Assembly: GCA_015064955.1 (NCBI GenBank)
Contig: SVRD01000002.1
Span: 1-64,000, forward strand
Direction of reading: 5' to 3'
Length of the DNA stretch: 64,000 bases
Origin: Oscillospiraceae bacterium
GTDB taxonomy: Bacteria > Bacillota > Clostridia > Oscillospirales > CAG-382
This document shows positions 52,387-60,894 of the stretch, piece after piece. A program made the translations under genes and the position numbers. Numbering within the stretch: the first letter of the stretch is position 1; the number at the start of each line of letters is the position of its first letter. Under the pieces are notes generated by a model. It had not been told where the DNA came from, did no database searches, and saw only the letters and a list, made by a program, of their open reading frames with translations.

Positions 52387-52861
52387 AATAGCCCCTCACA
52401 GTGAAATATGCAGTGTCACCCGTGACAAGTATCGCCCTGCGCGAGCTGCCCTCGGATGCAAAATAGATATGTCCGTATTCAAGAGATTCGCCCGAGAAAA
52501 GCTCGGTATTCTCCGACATATCTGTAATACCCTCCCCGGAATCGTTGGAGGAGGTGACAGCGGCAGCGCCGCCGCCGCGATAGATGATCTCGCTGTCGGC
52601 GGAAAGAATGATTATCTGTCCTTGTTTCAGCGAAATGTCCTCGTAAGCCGTTGTTACTGTAATACCGCCGTTTGCGGTAAGCTCGTCGATTATCTCCTGC
52701 TTCAATTCTTCCTTGAACTGTTGGAGATAGCCATAAGTGATCAGCGTGTCCGGATCGATCGTTGCCGACGACTCGTTCTTTGCGAATGTATTTACCGCAT
52801 AGAAGGGCACGACTGCCACAAGCAAAACGGCAAGAACAAGCAAAACGTTGATTTTCTTCAC
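52373..52861 (-). CDS. Small exported protein upstream of the SpoIID/LytB gene
   Basis: A 162-residue protein that begins with GTG after AAGGAG, with a signal or anchor helix at 5-27 (L-L-V-L-A-V-L-L-V-A-V-V-P). A helical stretch E-E-L-K-Q-E-I-I-D-E-L follows, and then a beta-rich domain (L-K-Q-G-Q-I-I-I-L, G-G-G-A-A-A-V). I do not recognise the domain. The end overlaps the next gene by 14 bases, so it is co-translated with the SpoIID/LytB protein and may be its partner. Confidence 0.75.
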   Translation of the reverse strand: MKKINVLLVLAVLLVAVVPFYAVNTFAKNESSATIDPDTLITYGYLQQFKEELKQEIIDELTANGGITVTTAYEDISLKQGQIIILSADSEIIYRGGGAAAVTSSNDSGEGITDMSENTELFSGESLEYGHIYFASEGSSRRAILVTGDTAYFTVRGYYEIA

Positions 52862-53130
52862 AGAATAATTCTCCTTAAAAATTTTTCGGGAGCGGTAAAT
52901 AAAATGTGCGGTATTGAATAATATGCGTCTCCCGTCGGAAATATGCACGAAATGAAAGATATTTTTATGTGCGGAATAACCTAAAAATCCATCGGTTTTC
53001 TGCAAGCGCAAGAATTTCCAATTAATATTATAACACACCTTGTCAAGTCCCATAGAGTGTAGTCGCACATAACGCACCGTCTATATCTTGGGTTTTGATT
53101 TGACGCTTTAGCAAGCCAAAACGTTTTTAC

Positions 53131-53165
53131 AAACAAAAAGTCCGCGGTCGTTAAAAACCGCGGAC
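53131..53165 (-). terminator. Terminator after the dockerin-SH3 gene
   Basis: GTCCGCGGT (53140-53148) and ACCGCGGAC (53157-53165) pair; reading leftward the stem is followed by TTTTTGTTT. Confidence 0.85.
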
Positions 53166-53179
53166 AAGTTGACATTGTA

Positions 53180-55066
53180 TTAAAACTCAGAGAAATATTC
53201 GGGGTTGGGGTTAAAGAAGAATCGCTTTATCAGCAGATAATCGAGAGTGTCGATCCTGCCGTTGCCCGAAACGTCGCAGGCAACCGTTTGAAGCTCGGAA
53301 AGCTTCAAGGTACCCATATATGCACGCTTTGCCATAATATAATCGCCGACGTCGAGCACGCCGTTGCAGTTTATATCCCCCGCAATACAGACCTTTGCGC
53401 TGTCGATAAGCTTGCCGTTTACCGCAAGCCGTACCTCACAGCCTGTCGTGACCCGAGCCGTCTGACCGAGCTCCTCGCCCTCGGGAGAAACAAGGGTTAT
53501 ACTCTGCTTGTCGAAATGCTCGGCGAAGGAATCGAAATTCAGCTTCCATTCGGTAACGTGAAGATATCCGTCGTCGTCGAGTCTGACCGAGCCGCTCGAC
53601 GAAATTATCTCGGCACGGCTGAAAAAGGTGGTATATTCAAGAAATACCCAGCCGACCGTTCCGTAGTAATCGGTCTTGCCCCAGAAGCCGTCGACCTCGG
53701 TGATCTCGATAATGCTTCCGTTGGAAAGGATCGAGAGCGATTCCGAAGCGGTGTTTGCTTCGGCGCGGAGATTCAGATTCGCCTTGAGCTTATAAAACCC
53801 AACCTCTTTTTTGGTGAGTATCACCTCGGAATCGGGGTAATTATAGGGCATATTTACATAAAGAATACCTCTTGAGCAGGCAGATGCAAACTGCTCCCAG
53901 GTATAACGTCTTGTCGAAACGACACAAGGCGAGGAAACCACGCCGTCGCCGCCCGCGTTGCCGTGGTATATGACGATAAAGTCCTCGTCCATCGTCAATA
54001 TCGAAACCGAGTGGCCTGCCGCAAGGCGAACGTGCGCGCCGGGCGCCGCCTTCATAAGCAAAGCCTTGACCGAATTCGCCGTTACCGCGCCGCTCGAAAG
54101 CGAGCCGACGCTGTAATAAAGCGATTCGTTCATCGAATGGTCGATAAATCCGAAGCATTTCCAGAATATCATTCTCGCAAAGGCGAAGCACTGCGCGCCC
54201 AAAAGGTCGACCTCGCAGGTGGATTTCTGCCCCGTCGGGTAATACCGCATACAGTTGCAGTTGCCCACCGACTGTATACAATAGGTAGATGAGGTGTTAT
54301 GGCAGGTGCACGCCTGACCGTTTTTCGAGAAATAGGTTCCGGGCATATGATTTTCGAGCGGGAGAGTTATGTTTCCGACCTGAACGTAGGGGCCGGAATA
54401 ATCTCCGCTTGCCGCCGCGAGCGAAACTCCGTATTCCTCCTCGCCCGCCGCGATATCATCTTCTCTTTCGCTTCCGACAGTTGCGATATATTGATTATAA
54501 AGCTCGTTTCCGTCTGCAAACATTTCGTCGCCGCTTTCGGAAATATAGCTGTAATCGGGGTTTCTTTCAGCCCAGCGTATTTTTCCGTCGGGCAGAGGAA
54601 CAAATCCCTCGATACCATCTCGTGTGAGCAAAAGCGTTTCGCCAAAAGCGTTGTCCTTTCGGTAAACGCTGTCGCCCTTTAAATACATAATGCCGTTTTC
54701 GGTTACGTAAAGGCATTTTATTTCGGTATCAAAGCTGTAAACAATATCAAATTCGCTTCCGTCGGGCGAGCCGCAAAGAATATCGTTCCCCGAAACGAAC
54801 CACAAAAGACCGTCGTGATAATTTATGTAGGCGGCATCGAGCTCGGCAAGCTTAAATGTTTCGCCGTCTTGTGAGCGTCTGAAAAGTGCGCCGTTTTCCG
54901 AAAAAACGGTGTCCCCGCCGACGTCGACGGCATAACCGCCATAAAGTATTCGGTCGTCAAAAATCGCAACCTTCTCACCGCCGCCGACGGCAAAGAACGA
55001 AAGCGGAAGCACCGCAAGCACGGCACAAACACAAACGACCAACGAAACAATACGCCTGAGCATCAA
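53180..55066 (-). CDS. Secreted multidomain protein: WD-like sensor region, CHAP-like domain, SH3b, dockerin
   Basis: A 628-residue protein with a signal peptide at about 1-26. A region of about 170 residues with repeated short strands (F-K-L-A-E-L-D-A-A-Y) may be a beta-propeller. A cysteine-rich part (C-T-C-H, C-N-C-M-R-Y) leads to a putative papain-like domain with G-A-Q-C-F-A-F-A-R and A-G-H-S-V-S-I-L (Cys and His). Then come an SH3b domain (L-N-L-R-A-E-A-N, G-W-V-F) and a type I dockerin (D-I-N-C-N-G-V-L-D, D-V-S-G-N-G-R-I-D). It may be a wall- or scaffold-bound peptidase. The peptidase call is uncertain. Confidence 0.75.
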   Translation of the reverse strand: MMLRRIVSLVVCVCAVLAVLPLSFFAVGGGEKVAIFDDRILYGGYAVDVGGDTVFSENGALFRRSQDGETFKLAELDAAYINYHDGLLWFVSGNDILCGSPDGSEFDIVYSFDTEIKCLYVTENGIMYLKGDSVYRKDNAFGETLLLTRDGIEGFVPLPDGKIRWAERNPDYSYISESGDEMFADGNELYNQYIATVGSEREDDIAAGEEEYGVSLAAASGDYSGPYVQVGNITLPLENHMPGTYFSKNGQACTCHNTSSTYCIQSVGNCNCMRYYPTGQKSTCEVDLLGAQCFAFARMIFWKCFGFIDHSMNESLYYSVGSLSSGAVTANSVKALLMKAAPGAHVRLAAGHSVSILTMDEDFIVIYHGNAGGDGVVSSPCVVSTRRYTWEQFASACSRGILYVNMPYNYPDSEVILTKKEVGFYKLKANLNLRAEANTASESLSILSNGSIIEITEVDGFWGKTDYYGTVGWVFLEYTTFFSRAEIISSSGSVRLDDDGYLHVTEWKLNFDSFAEHFDKQSITLVSPEGEELGQTARVTTGCEVRLAVNGKLIDSAKVCIAGDINCNGVLDVGDYIMAKRAYMGTLKLSELQTVACDVSGNGRIDTLDYLLIKRFFFNPNPEYFSEF

Positions 55067-55156
55067 TTTCCCTCCGTTTTAATCTTCCTTTTTATCTTAT
55101 CACACGATTCGACATTTTTCAATAGTTTTCGCGGGTTGGAAACAAACACCTTTTTG

Positions 55157-55186
55157 TTATATTCCGCACCGAAAGCGAATATAGTT
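55157..55186 (+). promoter_or_regulatory. Possible sigma-E promoter of spoIID
   Basis: GTTATATT (55157-55164), 14-base spacer, AATATAGT (55179-55186). This resembles the mother-cell sigma-E pattern (K-M-ATATT, N14, CATACA-T) rather than sigma A. spoIID is a sigma-E gene in Bacillus. Confidence 0.45.
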
Positions 55187-55211
55187 TTATAAAAAACAAA
55201 GGAATGTTGAT

Positions 55212-56069
55212 ATGAAAAGCTGGCTTTTATATTTTCTGGCAATATTAATAGCGGTAATTACGCTTCCGCTTATCGCAAAAAACAGCATCGCCGCGCAAAA
55301 GGAGCCGATGATAACCGTTTGCATAAACGGACAGACGAGCGAAATGAGCATCGAGGAATATTCGCTTCGCGCGATGGCGGCTGTCGGTATGCACTGCGGC
55401 GAAAACGATTCGCTTTGCGCTCTGGCGATTGCGGCGAGATCGTGCGGATATTATTTTTCGCTTTACGGCGGAAAGCACGATTCGTTCGACGTTTGCGGAA
55501 GCGGAGATTGCTGTATCGCGCTTGCCGACCCGACAGAATGCGATGGAGACAAGCTCGCTTTGTATATCGCGGCGCTCGAAAAAACCTACGGCGAGATACT
55601 TTTTTACGAAAACGATGCCGTCTGCACTCTCTTTACTCTTTGCGCGGGGAGCGGAACTGCGGATTGCGAGAGCTTTCCTTATTTGATATCCGTCGGCGAA
55701 GATATAATTTGCGATACCCACGTAACCGAAAAGCAGATCGACAAATCGGCTTTTTCCGAGGAATTTCCGAATCTCGCATCGGAAAACACCTGCTTTGTTT
55801 ACGGCGATCACGGAAGCTGTGAGTTCGGTGTTGTGAACGGCAAGCTTGTCGATTCCGAAAAAATTGCCGAAATGCTTTCGCTTCCCTGCACCGAATTTTC
55901 GCTGACAAGTGTTGAAAACGATATTGTAATAACTGCGCAGGGTGTCGGGCACGATCACGGACTGAGCCTTTGCGGCGCGAGCGAAAAGGCAAGCCGCGGA
56001 TACACCTATGAAAAAATACTTGAATTTTATTTTCCGCTTTTGAAATTAAGAAAATTATACACAAGCTGA
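55212..56069 (+). CDS. spoIID: Stage II sporulation protein D
   Basis: A 285-residue protein with an N-terminal membrane anchor at about 4-24. The SpoIID domain has I-A-A-R-S-C-G-Y-Y-F (the catalytic-region Glu is not at its usual place next to it), an internal cysteine set (C-G-S-G-D-C-C, L-C-A-G-S-G), and the end motif G-V-G-H-D-H-G-L-S-L-C-G-A. SpoIID degrades septal peptidoglycan during engulfment. It is followed at 61 bases by spoIIQ, the clostridial order. Confidence 0.88.
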   Translation: MKSWLLYFLAILIAVITLPLIAKNSIAAQKEPMITVCINGQTSEMSIEEYSLRAMAAVGMHCGENDSLCALAIAARSCGYYFSLYGGKHDSFDVCGSGDCCIALADPTECDGDKLALYIAALEKTYGEILFYENDAVCTLFTLCAGSGTADCESFPYLISVGEDIICDTHVTEKQIDKSAFSEEFPNLASENTCFVYGDHGSCEFGVVNGKLVDSEKIAEMLSLPCTEFSLTSVENDIVITAQGVGHDHGLSLCGASEKASRGYTYEKILEFYFPLLKLRKLYTS

Positions 56070-56129
56070 ATAATTCCCCCTGAAAAAGCAAACAATAGCA
56101 TCGACAAAACACTTTCAGGGGGAAAACCT

Positions 56130-56864
56130 ATGAACGACAATCAAGAAAACAAAAATCCCGTCGAGGAAGCCGACGGGCAGGAGCCTATTGTAAAAAAGGT
56201 CGCCAAGTATTCCGCATTTATATATCTCGGGCTTGCGATAACGGTAGTGATAGTCGCAACGGTGGGTATTTTCAGCATCTCTTATGATTATGAAGCCTCA
56301 CTTCCGCCAATTTCCTTCCCCGAGATAAACACAAGCTTCGACGTTTCGGTTCCGCAAAACGTAATCACCCCGCCCGAAATTTCGGACACTCCCGTTATCA
56401 ACGAGCAAAGCGGTATCGAGGACATGTCCGAGCCCGAGCAGGAAACACCGCGGGTTATGTTTTACTGTCCCGTCGAAGGCGAAATCATCAAGCAGCACAG
56501 TCCGGACAAGCTCGTTTTTTCTGAAACGATGAGCGATTACCGAGTGCACAACGGCATTGATATCGGCTGTGAGCTCGGCGCAGAGGTGGTTTCCTTCTCC
56601 GACGGTGTGATCTCTGCCGTCACGAGCGATTATTTCAACGGCACAACGGTTGCGATAACACATTCTCAGGGCGTTGTTTCCTATTATATGAATCTTGATC
56701 CCGCACTCGCCGAGGGTATCGCGGTCGGAAGCGAGGTTCTGGCAGGTCAGGTTATCGGCTCGGTCGGCACGAGCGCACGAATCGAGGCAAAGGACCCGCC
56801 CCATCTTCATTTCGAGCTTTACGTGAACGGAACTCCCGTCGATCCCGAGCACGAGATGCCTTGA
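56130..56864 (+). CDS. spoIIQ: SpoIIQ-like M23 peptidase
   Basis: A 244-residue protein with one TM helix at about 31-52, a linker of about 55 residues, and an M23 (LytM) domain. The zinc ligands are in H-N-G-I-D-I and H-L-H-F-E-L. Unlike Bacillus SpoIIQ, which lacks a catalytic His, the full set appears present, as in clostridial SpoIIQ. With SpoIIIAH it would bridge forespore and mother cell in engulfment. It lies directly after spoIID. GGGGG-type ribosome site upstream. Confidence 0.87.
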   Translation: MNDNQENKNPVEEADGQEPIVKKVAKYSAFIYLGLAITVVIVATVGIFSISYDYEASLPPISFPEINTSFDVSVPQNVITPPEISDTPVINEQSGIEDMSEPEQETPRVMFYCPVEGEIIKQHSPDKLVFSETMSDYRVHNGIDIGCELGAEVVSFSDGVISAVTSDYFNGTTVAITHSQGVVSYYMNLDPALAEGIAVGSEVLAGQVIGSVGTSARIEAKDPPHLHFELYVNGTPVDPEHEMP

Positions 56865-56879
56865 GGTCGCTTCGCTCTC

Positions 56880-57002
56880 GATGAAAATTTGCAATTTTCA
56901 TCGGTTTTTGTGAACATCGTGCGCTCGCGCCTCACTCCGCATAAATGCGTCGCTCGCGATGTTCTAAGGTATATTTTTCAAGGCGCATGTCCTTGAAAAA
57001 TA
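56880..57002. repeat. Structured intergenic repeat, copy B, after spoIIQ
   Basis: Opposite orientation to copy A. Modules: GATGAAAATT / AATTTTCATC (56880-56902); GAACATCG (56912-56919) with CGATGTTC (56957-56964), enclosing CGCAT / ATGCG (56938-56949); then TATTTTTCAAGG / CCTTGAAAAATA (56972-57002), identical to copy A on the other strand including the seven-base loop. GCGCCTCACT is shared with copy A. Confidence 0.75.
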
Positions 57003-57081
57003 TAGAATCTTTATTGTATATATAAACGAATCAAATATTTGTAGGGCGGGGGCTTGTCTCCCGCCGAAATGCTTTTTATTG

Positions 57082-57147
57082 ACAAAACACTCTCGCGGTG
57101 CGGGCGATACAAACAAAAACCGCCTACACCGCGAGAGGTGTTATTTT
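57082..57147. terminator. Hairpin terminator built on the 32-bp dispersed repeat
   Basis: AACACTCTCGCGGTG pairs imperfectly with ACACCGCGAGAGGTGTT, followed by ATTTTTTT on the plus strand. The left arm (57082-57113) is the second copy of the repeat at 47155. It lies after the minus-strand XRE gene and may serve both directions. Confidence 0.65.
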
Positions 57148-57148
57148 T

Positions 57149-57367
57149 TTATTCGTGCAAAACGCCGAGCAGGTCGTCAACTGTCACGTTAAAAAACGAC
57201 GCTATATACGGCAACAGCGTAATATCGGGGTAAGCCTCGCCGCGTTCCCATTTGGAAACCGCCTGAACGGATACGCCGATATAATCGGCAAGCGTTTGTT
57301 GGGTAATATTCTTCTGCTTTCTGTATTTTCTTAATTGTTCGTTTATCCGTAGCGTCAAAGCTGTCAT
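57149..57367 (-). CDS. Small XRE-family regulator
   Basis: A 72-residue protein that is almost only an HTH domain (S-V-Q-A-V-S-K-W-E-R-G at about 33-43), with a short L-G-V-L end. Its start overlaps the stop of the preceding gene by four bases. As the last of three overlapping genes it may tune a regulatory switch or act as an antitoxin-like DNA-binding protein; neither is shown by the sequence. Confidence 0.8.
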   Translation of the reverse strand: MTALTLRINEQLRKYRKQKNITQQTLADYIGVSVQAVSKWERGEAYPDITLLPYIASFFNVTVDDLLGVLHE

Positions 57368-57864
57368 TTTTCCTTCAATTCAGACAAAAACTTTTCAGCA
57401 AAATAGAATTCACCCTCGGGCGTTTTATCGCGTGTGCCTATTTCGACCCTTTGCATTTGCGCCGTTTCGCTTCTGACTGTCACCTTCACACTGTCGGGAA
57501 TCATAACTATACAGGGCTTCGTTTTCTTTTCAAATCGATAGGGCTCTTTCTGCTTTACAACGTATTCAAAGCTGTCCATAGTATGTGCCAACGCAAAGGT
57601 ATAATCCTTTATCTCGTAATAATTCTCATCTATAAAGCCATACAATATACGTTTACTGCGAACACCCACAAGCTTTACACAATAGCTTTTGTCCTTGCAA
57701 ATTACCGTGAAATTACATTTTCCGCTTTTATTTTTGCCCGACCACCACAATAATCCGCTTTTCTTTAACACAAACGCTTTTTTCTTGCAAAGGCGTTTGA
57801 TTCTTTGACAAAACAAATACCGCTTTACTGCCATTGTTACCCAACCCGTTACAGCGCCGGTCAT
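57364..57864 (-). CDS. Unknown protein between two XRE genes
   Basis: A 166-residue, lysine-rich soluble protein. The start overlaps the upstream XRE stop (ATGA) and its end overlaps the downstream XRE start. The sequence has basic N-terminal helices (R-I-K-R-L-C-K-K-K), a beta-rich middle (C-N-F-T-V-I-C-K-D-K-S-Y-C-V-K-L) and an acidic end. I recognise no family. It is held between two regulators by translational overlaps, so it could be an effector that they control. Confidence 0.7.
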   Translation of the reverse strand: MTGAVTGWVTMAVKRYLFCQRIKRLCKKKAFVLKKSGLLWWSGKNKSGKCNFTVICKDKSYCVKLVGVRSKRILYGFIDENYYEIKDYTFALAHTMDSFEYVVKQKEPYRFEKKTKPCIVMIPDSVKVTVRSETAQMQRVEIGTRDKTPEGEFYFAEKFLSELKEK

Positions 57865-58670
57865 CCCATAAATCCTCTGTAGCTTTCAACATAATTGCCC
57901 AAGCGCGAAGCAATCGACAGCATCGAATAAACCAATAGCAATTTATGAGTTCCCCACGCACTGTAAACGTAAATTATTCCATCGTCGCTGTCAACGTCGT
58001 TTCTGCTGATCAAGCTCATTCTCAAAAGATTATCAAGAGCCCGCTCTGCAAGCTGTATTTCTATCCCGCATTTTGCAGCTATGAACGATGCGGTAAATGA
58101 TCTGCCGCGATTATCCAATATGAATTTGTATACTTCCCTTGTTCTGCCGTCGGCAAAACGCTTTATAACACTCCACGCCGCTTCATCATCAAAAAGACCC
58201 TCTATTTCATTTTTATTCTTATTAAAGCAAAGCGCTATATCGCGGTCGACAAACACTCCGTTTCCCTCGACGTTACTTAATACCATTGTCTGCGTGCTCG
58301 GCTCGTTTTTAATGCGTTCACGTTTTTCAAGTGCGCGTTTTTTCAGTTCTGCTTCCGATATTTCCGGTTCTGCTTCGGTCGAATAAAAGAATCTTTGGAG
58401 CAATTCCAAAACCGCATCGTATGCCGCCTCGTGAACGTTTTCCTTTGCAATCTTGGACTGCTTTGCCTTTTCTTCTCTGCCGAACAAATAATCGATGTCT
58501 GTCTCAAACACATCGGCAATTATCGGCAACAGCATTATATCGGGCATTGTAATCCCCGTTTCCCATTTTGAAACGGTCTGTGCAGATACACCGATCATAT
58601 TCGCAAGCTGTTCCTGAGTAAAGCCTGCCTCCTTGCGTAATCCCGCAATAATATTTCCCGTGTTGTTCAT
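57861..58670 (-). CDS. XRE-family regulator with helical C-terminal domain
   Basis: A 269-residue protein with an HTH at about 8-60 (S-A-Q-T-V-S-K-W-E-T-G) and a C-terminal region that looks like another winged-helix or DnaD-like module (R-S-F-T-A-S-F-I-A-A-K, A-E-R-A-L-D-N-L-L). The ATG at 58670 follows AAGGTGGG; a GTG at 58682 is possible. It is first of a three-gene overlapping operon with its own promoter. Confidence 0.8.
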   Translation of the reverse strand: MNNTGNIIAGLRKEAGFTQEQLANMIGVSAQTVSKWETGITMPDIMLLPIIADVFETDIDYLFGREEKAKQSKIAKENVHEAAYDAVLELLQRFFYSTEAEPEISEAELKKRALEKRERIKNEPSTQTMVLSNVEGNGVFVDRDIALCFNKNKNEIEGLFDDEAAWSVIKRFADGRTREVYKFILDNRGRSFTASFIAAKCGIEIQLAERALDNLLRMSLISRNDVDSDDGIIYVYSAWGTHKLLLVYSMLSIASRLGNYVESYRGFMG

Positions 58671-58703
58671 CAATTTACCCACCTTTTTATATCATCTGAG
58701 TAT

Positions 58704-58732
58704 ATTATACAACCAAATCCTATTAATAACAA
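58704..58732 (-). promoter_or_regulatory. Promoter of the XRE operon
   Basis: On the minus strand TTGTTA (58732-58727), 17-bp spacer, TATAAT (58709-58704), with TTG before the -10 box. Confidence 0.65.
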
Positions 58733-58851
58733 TAACGCACTACGCGAAAAAATCGCTTGTTTTGATACACAATCTCACTCATTCCGAATTTTTTGTTGTG
58801 TTTTTTGATTTATTTTTCTCGCACAGAACAAGATAATCGCACACAAAAACC

Positions 58852-58909
58852 AACCGCCGAGAAAGGACGATGCGTCACTGTGGCGCACCGCCCAACTCGG
58901 CGGTTTTGC
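58852..58909. terminator. Terminator with a MITE-like palindrome in its loop
   Basis: AACCGCCGAG and CTCGGCGGTT form the stem with T runs on both sides. The loop holds GACGATGCGTCAC and GCGCACCGCCC, close to the two ends of the 13.5-kb MITE joined together. Confidence 0.7.
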
Positions 58910-58938
58910 TGTTTTATTGTGTTTTTGCGGTTTTTGAC

Positions 58939-59727
58939 TTAAAACTTGCCGCTGTAGGTTCTTCCGCCGCCCGATGATCTGCCCGAGCTGCTCGAATTGT
59001 CTTTCGGCTTTGCAGTGCGGGTGATATTGCGGTAAAGGAAGAAATCACGCGATACGGTGACGTTCATACTGCCGTCCTTGACGTAATTCGATGCGGCAGA
59101 CTGAAATCTTACCGATTTGAGCTTGCCCTTCATAACGCTTGTTGCGATCAATGCCACAACAAGACCGATTATGAGCGAAATTATAAGCTTCTTTCCGTAA
59201 TCAAAGGGGAATCCGTTGATCTCGCCGTTTATGTAATACTCACATTCATCGGCAAATGCTACAAAAGCGGTATAAAAGTTATCGCTGCGAAGCGAGGGAA
59301 GCACCTCGTCCATAATACTTTCGTATTCGCTGTCGCCGATAGCGTCGAGTGCGGTGTCGCCGTAAATACGTACCGCATAGTCGCGTCCGTCTTCGCCCAA
59401 TTCCTCATCGACCGAGATAAGCAGCATTACGCCGTTTCTCTCCTCGCCGACGCCGAAGCTGTACTTATCGTAAAGCGCATCGGCAACGTCCTTTGCGTCC
59501 TCGCCGTCAAGTCCGTCGATAGTAACGATCGCGATCTGAACGTCGTGCATTTCGGTGTAATCCTTGAGCTTGGAGCTCAATTTCGCTTTCTCGCTGTCGG
59601 AAAGAAGGTTCGCGCCGTCTTTAAGGCTTTCGGCAGGCTCTCCCGGAATTGTTGCAGATACTGCTATACAAAGCAGAGAGCAAACGGTTATCAGGCACAA
59701 AACAAAGCAAAAAATTCGTTTCTTCAT
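58939..59727 (-). CDS. TPM-domain secreted/membrane protein (YdjH/YgcG-like)
   Basis: A 262-residue protein with a signal peptide at 1-25, a TPM domain at about 35-165 (D-x-A-x-L-L, I-A-I-V-T-I-D, G-V-M-L-L-I-S), a TM helix at about 186-206, and a Ser/Gly-rich cytoplasmic end S-S-G-G-G-R. TPM proteins bind metal and include phosphatases and photosystem assembly factors. It follows the zinc-ribbon and SPFH genes, as in the ydjG-ydjH-ydjI group of Bacillus linked to membrane stress. Confidence 0.83.
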   Translation of the reverse strand: MKKRIFCFVLCLITVCSLLCIAVSATIPGEPAESLKDGANLLSDSEKAKLSSKLKDYTEMHDVQIAIVTIDGLDGEDAKDVADALYDKYSFGVGEERNGVMLLISVDEELGEDGRDYAVRIYGDTALDAIGDSEYESIMDEVLPSLRSDNFYTAFVAFADECEYYINGEINGFPFDYGKKLIISLIIGLVVALIATSVMKGKLKSVRFQSAASNYVKDGSMNVTVSRDFFLYRNITRTAKPKDNSSSSGRSSGGGRTYSGKF

Positions 59728-59739
59728 ATCCGCCACCCC

Positions 59740-60828
59740 CTAAAACAATATATGGGCAAGGTAGGTCAATGCGAAAACGCCTGCACCGACTGCCGCCGTG
59801 AGTCCGAAAAGCCATTTCTTATACGCCGATTTATCCATCGGAAGATCGCCGACAAGCTTGCCGGTCTGACCGTTCATCGCAAAGGTATATTTTTGGCCGT
59901 TCCAGGTGGTATTTAATATCCAGACGGGGAAAAGCGCATATTTCGCCCTGCCGTTTTGGAGCTGAACGCTCGAAAATTCGGGCATAACGCTTGTGTATCC
60001 CTGCACCGTTGCGGCAAAAGCGTCCTCGGTGCTCTTTTTAATACGAGTATTTGCGCGCTCGATGCTTTGCTCGGCATCGACATCGTATTTATCGGCAAGA
60101 TATCCCGCGAGGTAAGCGGTCTGGAAATCCACTGCCTGCGAAAAATCATAGGGCTCGATGGATTCCATCAAATCGTCCGCCATTTTCGTGCTTCCGTCGA
60201 CGGGAACCCGCTCGAATCCGATATTGCCGCCGCGCACTACCGAGAAAAAGCTGGTTTCGGTATAGTTATAATTGCTATCGCTCCAGGCTCTCACACGGGT
60301 CGCCTTGTAGCGAATATTTGCATCGGCATCGGCATCAAAAAGCCAAAACGGAACGTAGAGTCCCTTGATCTCGTTGATATGGTTCTGATCCTTGAACACC
60401 TTGGGAAGCAACCGCTTTCCCTCGTAATGCTTATTGAGTGCCTTTTTAGCCGCTTCCTTATCGAGCTTGAAGGGGATAACGTAATCGGGCTTCAGCGCAC
60501 CGCTGAACTGACCCATCATAACTACGGGGTTTCCGCAGAAGGGGCACTCGGTCGCGCCGACTGTTTCGTCGCCGACGATCTCGCCGCCGCAAGATTCGCA
60601 AGAGTAGACTCTCATTCCCTCGGTCTCCCCCTCGCGCCATTCACAGCCCGCGTTGGTTTCCCAATTCATATTGTCCTCGCCCTCGGCTTTGAGCACCTCG
60701 TCGTAGGATTTAAGCGTTTCTACCTCGAACTCGGTGTCGCAATAGGGACATTTCATATTTTGAGTTTCAACGTCAAATTCGATAGCGCCGCCGCAGCAGG
60801 GGCACTTATATTCCTGTAATGTCGACAA
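59740..60828 (-). CDS. Zinc-ribbon membrane protein (YdjG-like)
   Basis: A protein of about 362 residues with two zinc ribbons (C-P-C-C/C-P-Y-C at the N-terminus and C-E-S-C/C-P-F-C at about 80-105), a mixed domain, and a C-terminal TM helix (A-A-V-G-A-G-V-F-A-L-T-Y). The best start is TTG at 60828, eight bases after AAGGAG; no ATG in frame has a ribosome site. It is a conserved partner of the TPM and SPFH proteins. Confidence 0.8.
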   Translation of the reverse strand: MSTLQEYKCPCCGGAIEFDVETQNMKCPYCDTEFEVETLKSYDEVLKAEGEDNMNWETNAGCEWREGETEGMRVYSCESCGGEIVGDETVGATECPFCGNPVVMMGQFSGALKPDYVIPFKLDKEAAKKALNKHYEGKRLLPKVFKDQNHINEIKGLYVPFWLFDADADANIRYKATRVRAWSDSNYNYTETSFFSVVRGGNIGFERVPVDGSTKMADDLMESIEPYDFSQAVDFQTAYLAGYLADKYDVDAEQSIERANTRIKKSTEDAFAATVQGYTSVMPEFSSVQLQNGRAKYALFPVWILNTTWNGQKYTFAMNGQTGKLVGDLPMDKSAYKKWLFGLTAAVGAGVFALTYLAHILF

Positions 60829-60894
60829 ATCATTCACTCCTTCACGCAAGATTCTTCGGACGAAACCGCCCGAAGAATCGCTCAGATTATGTGA

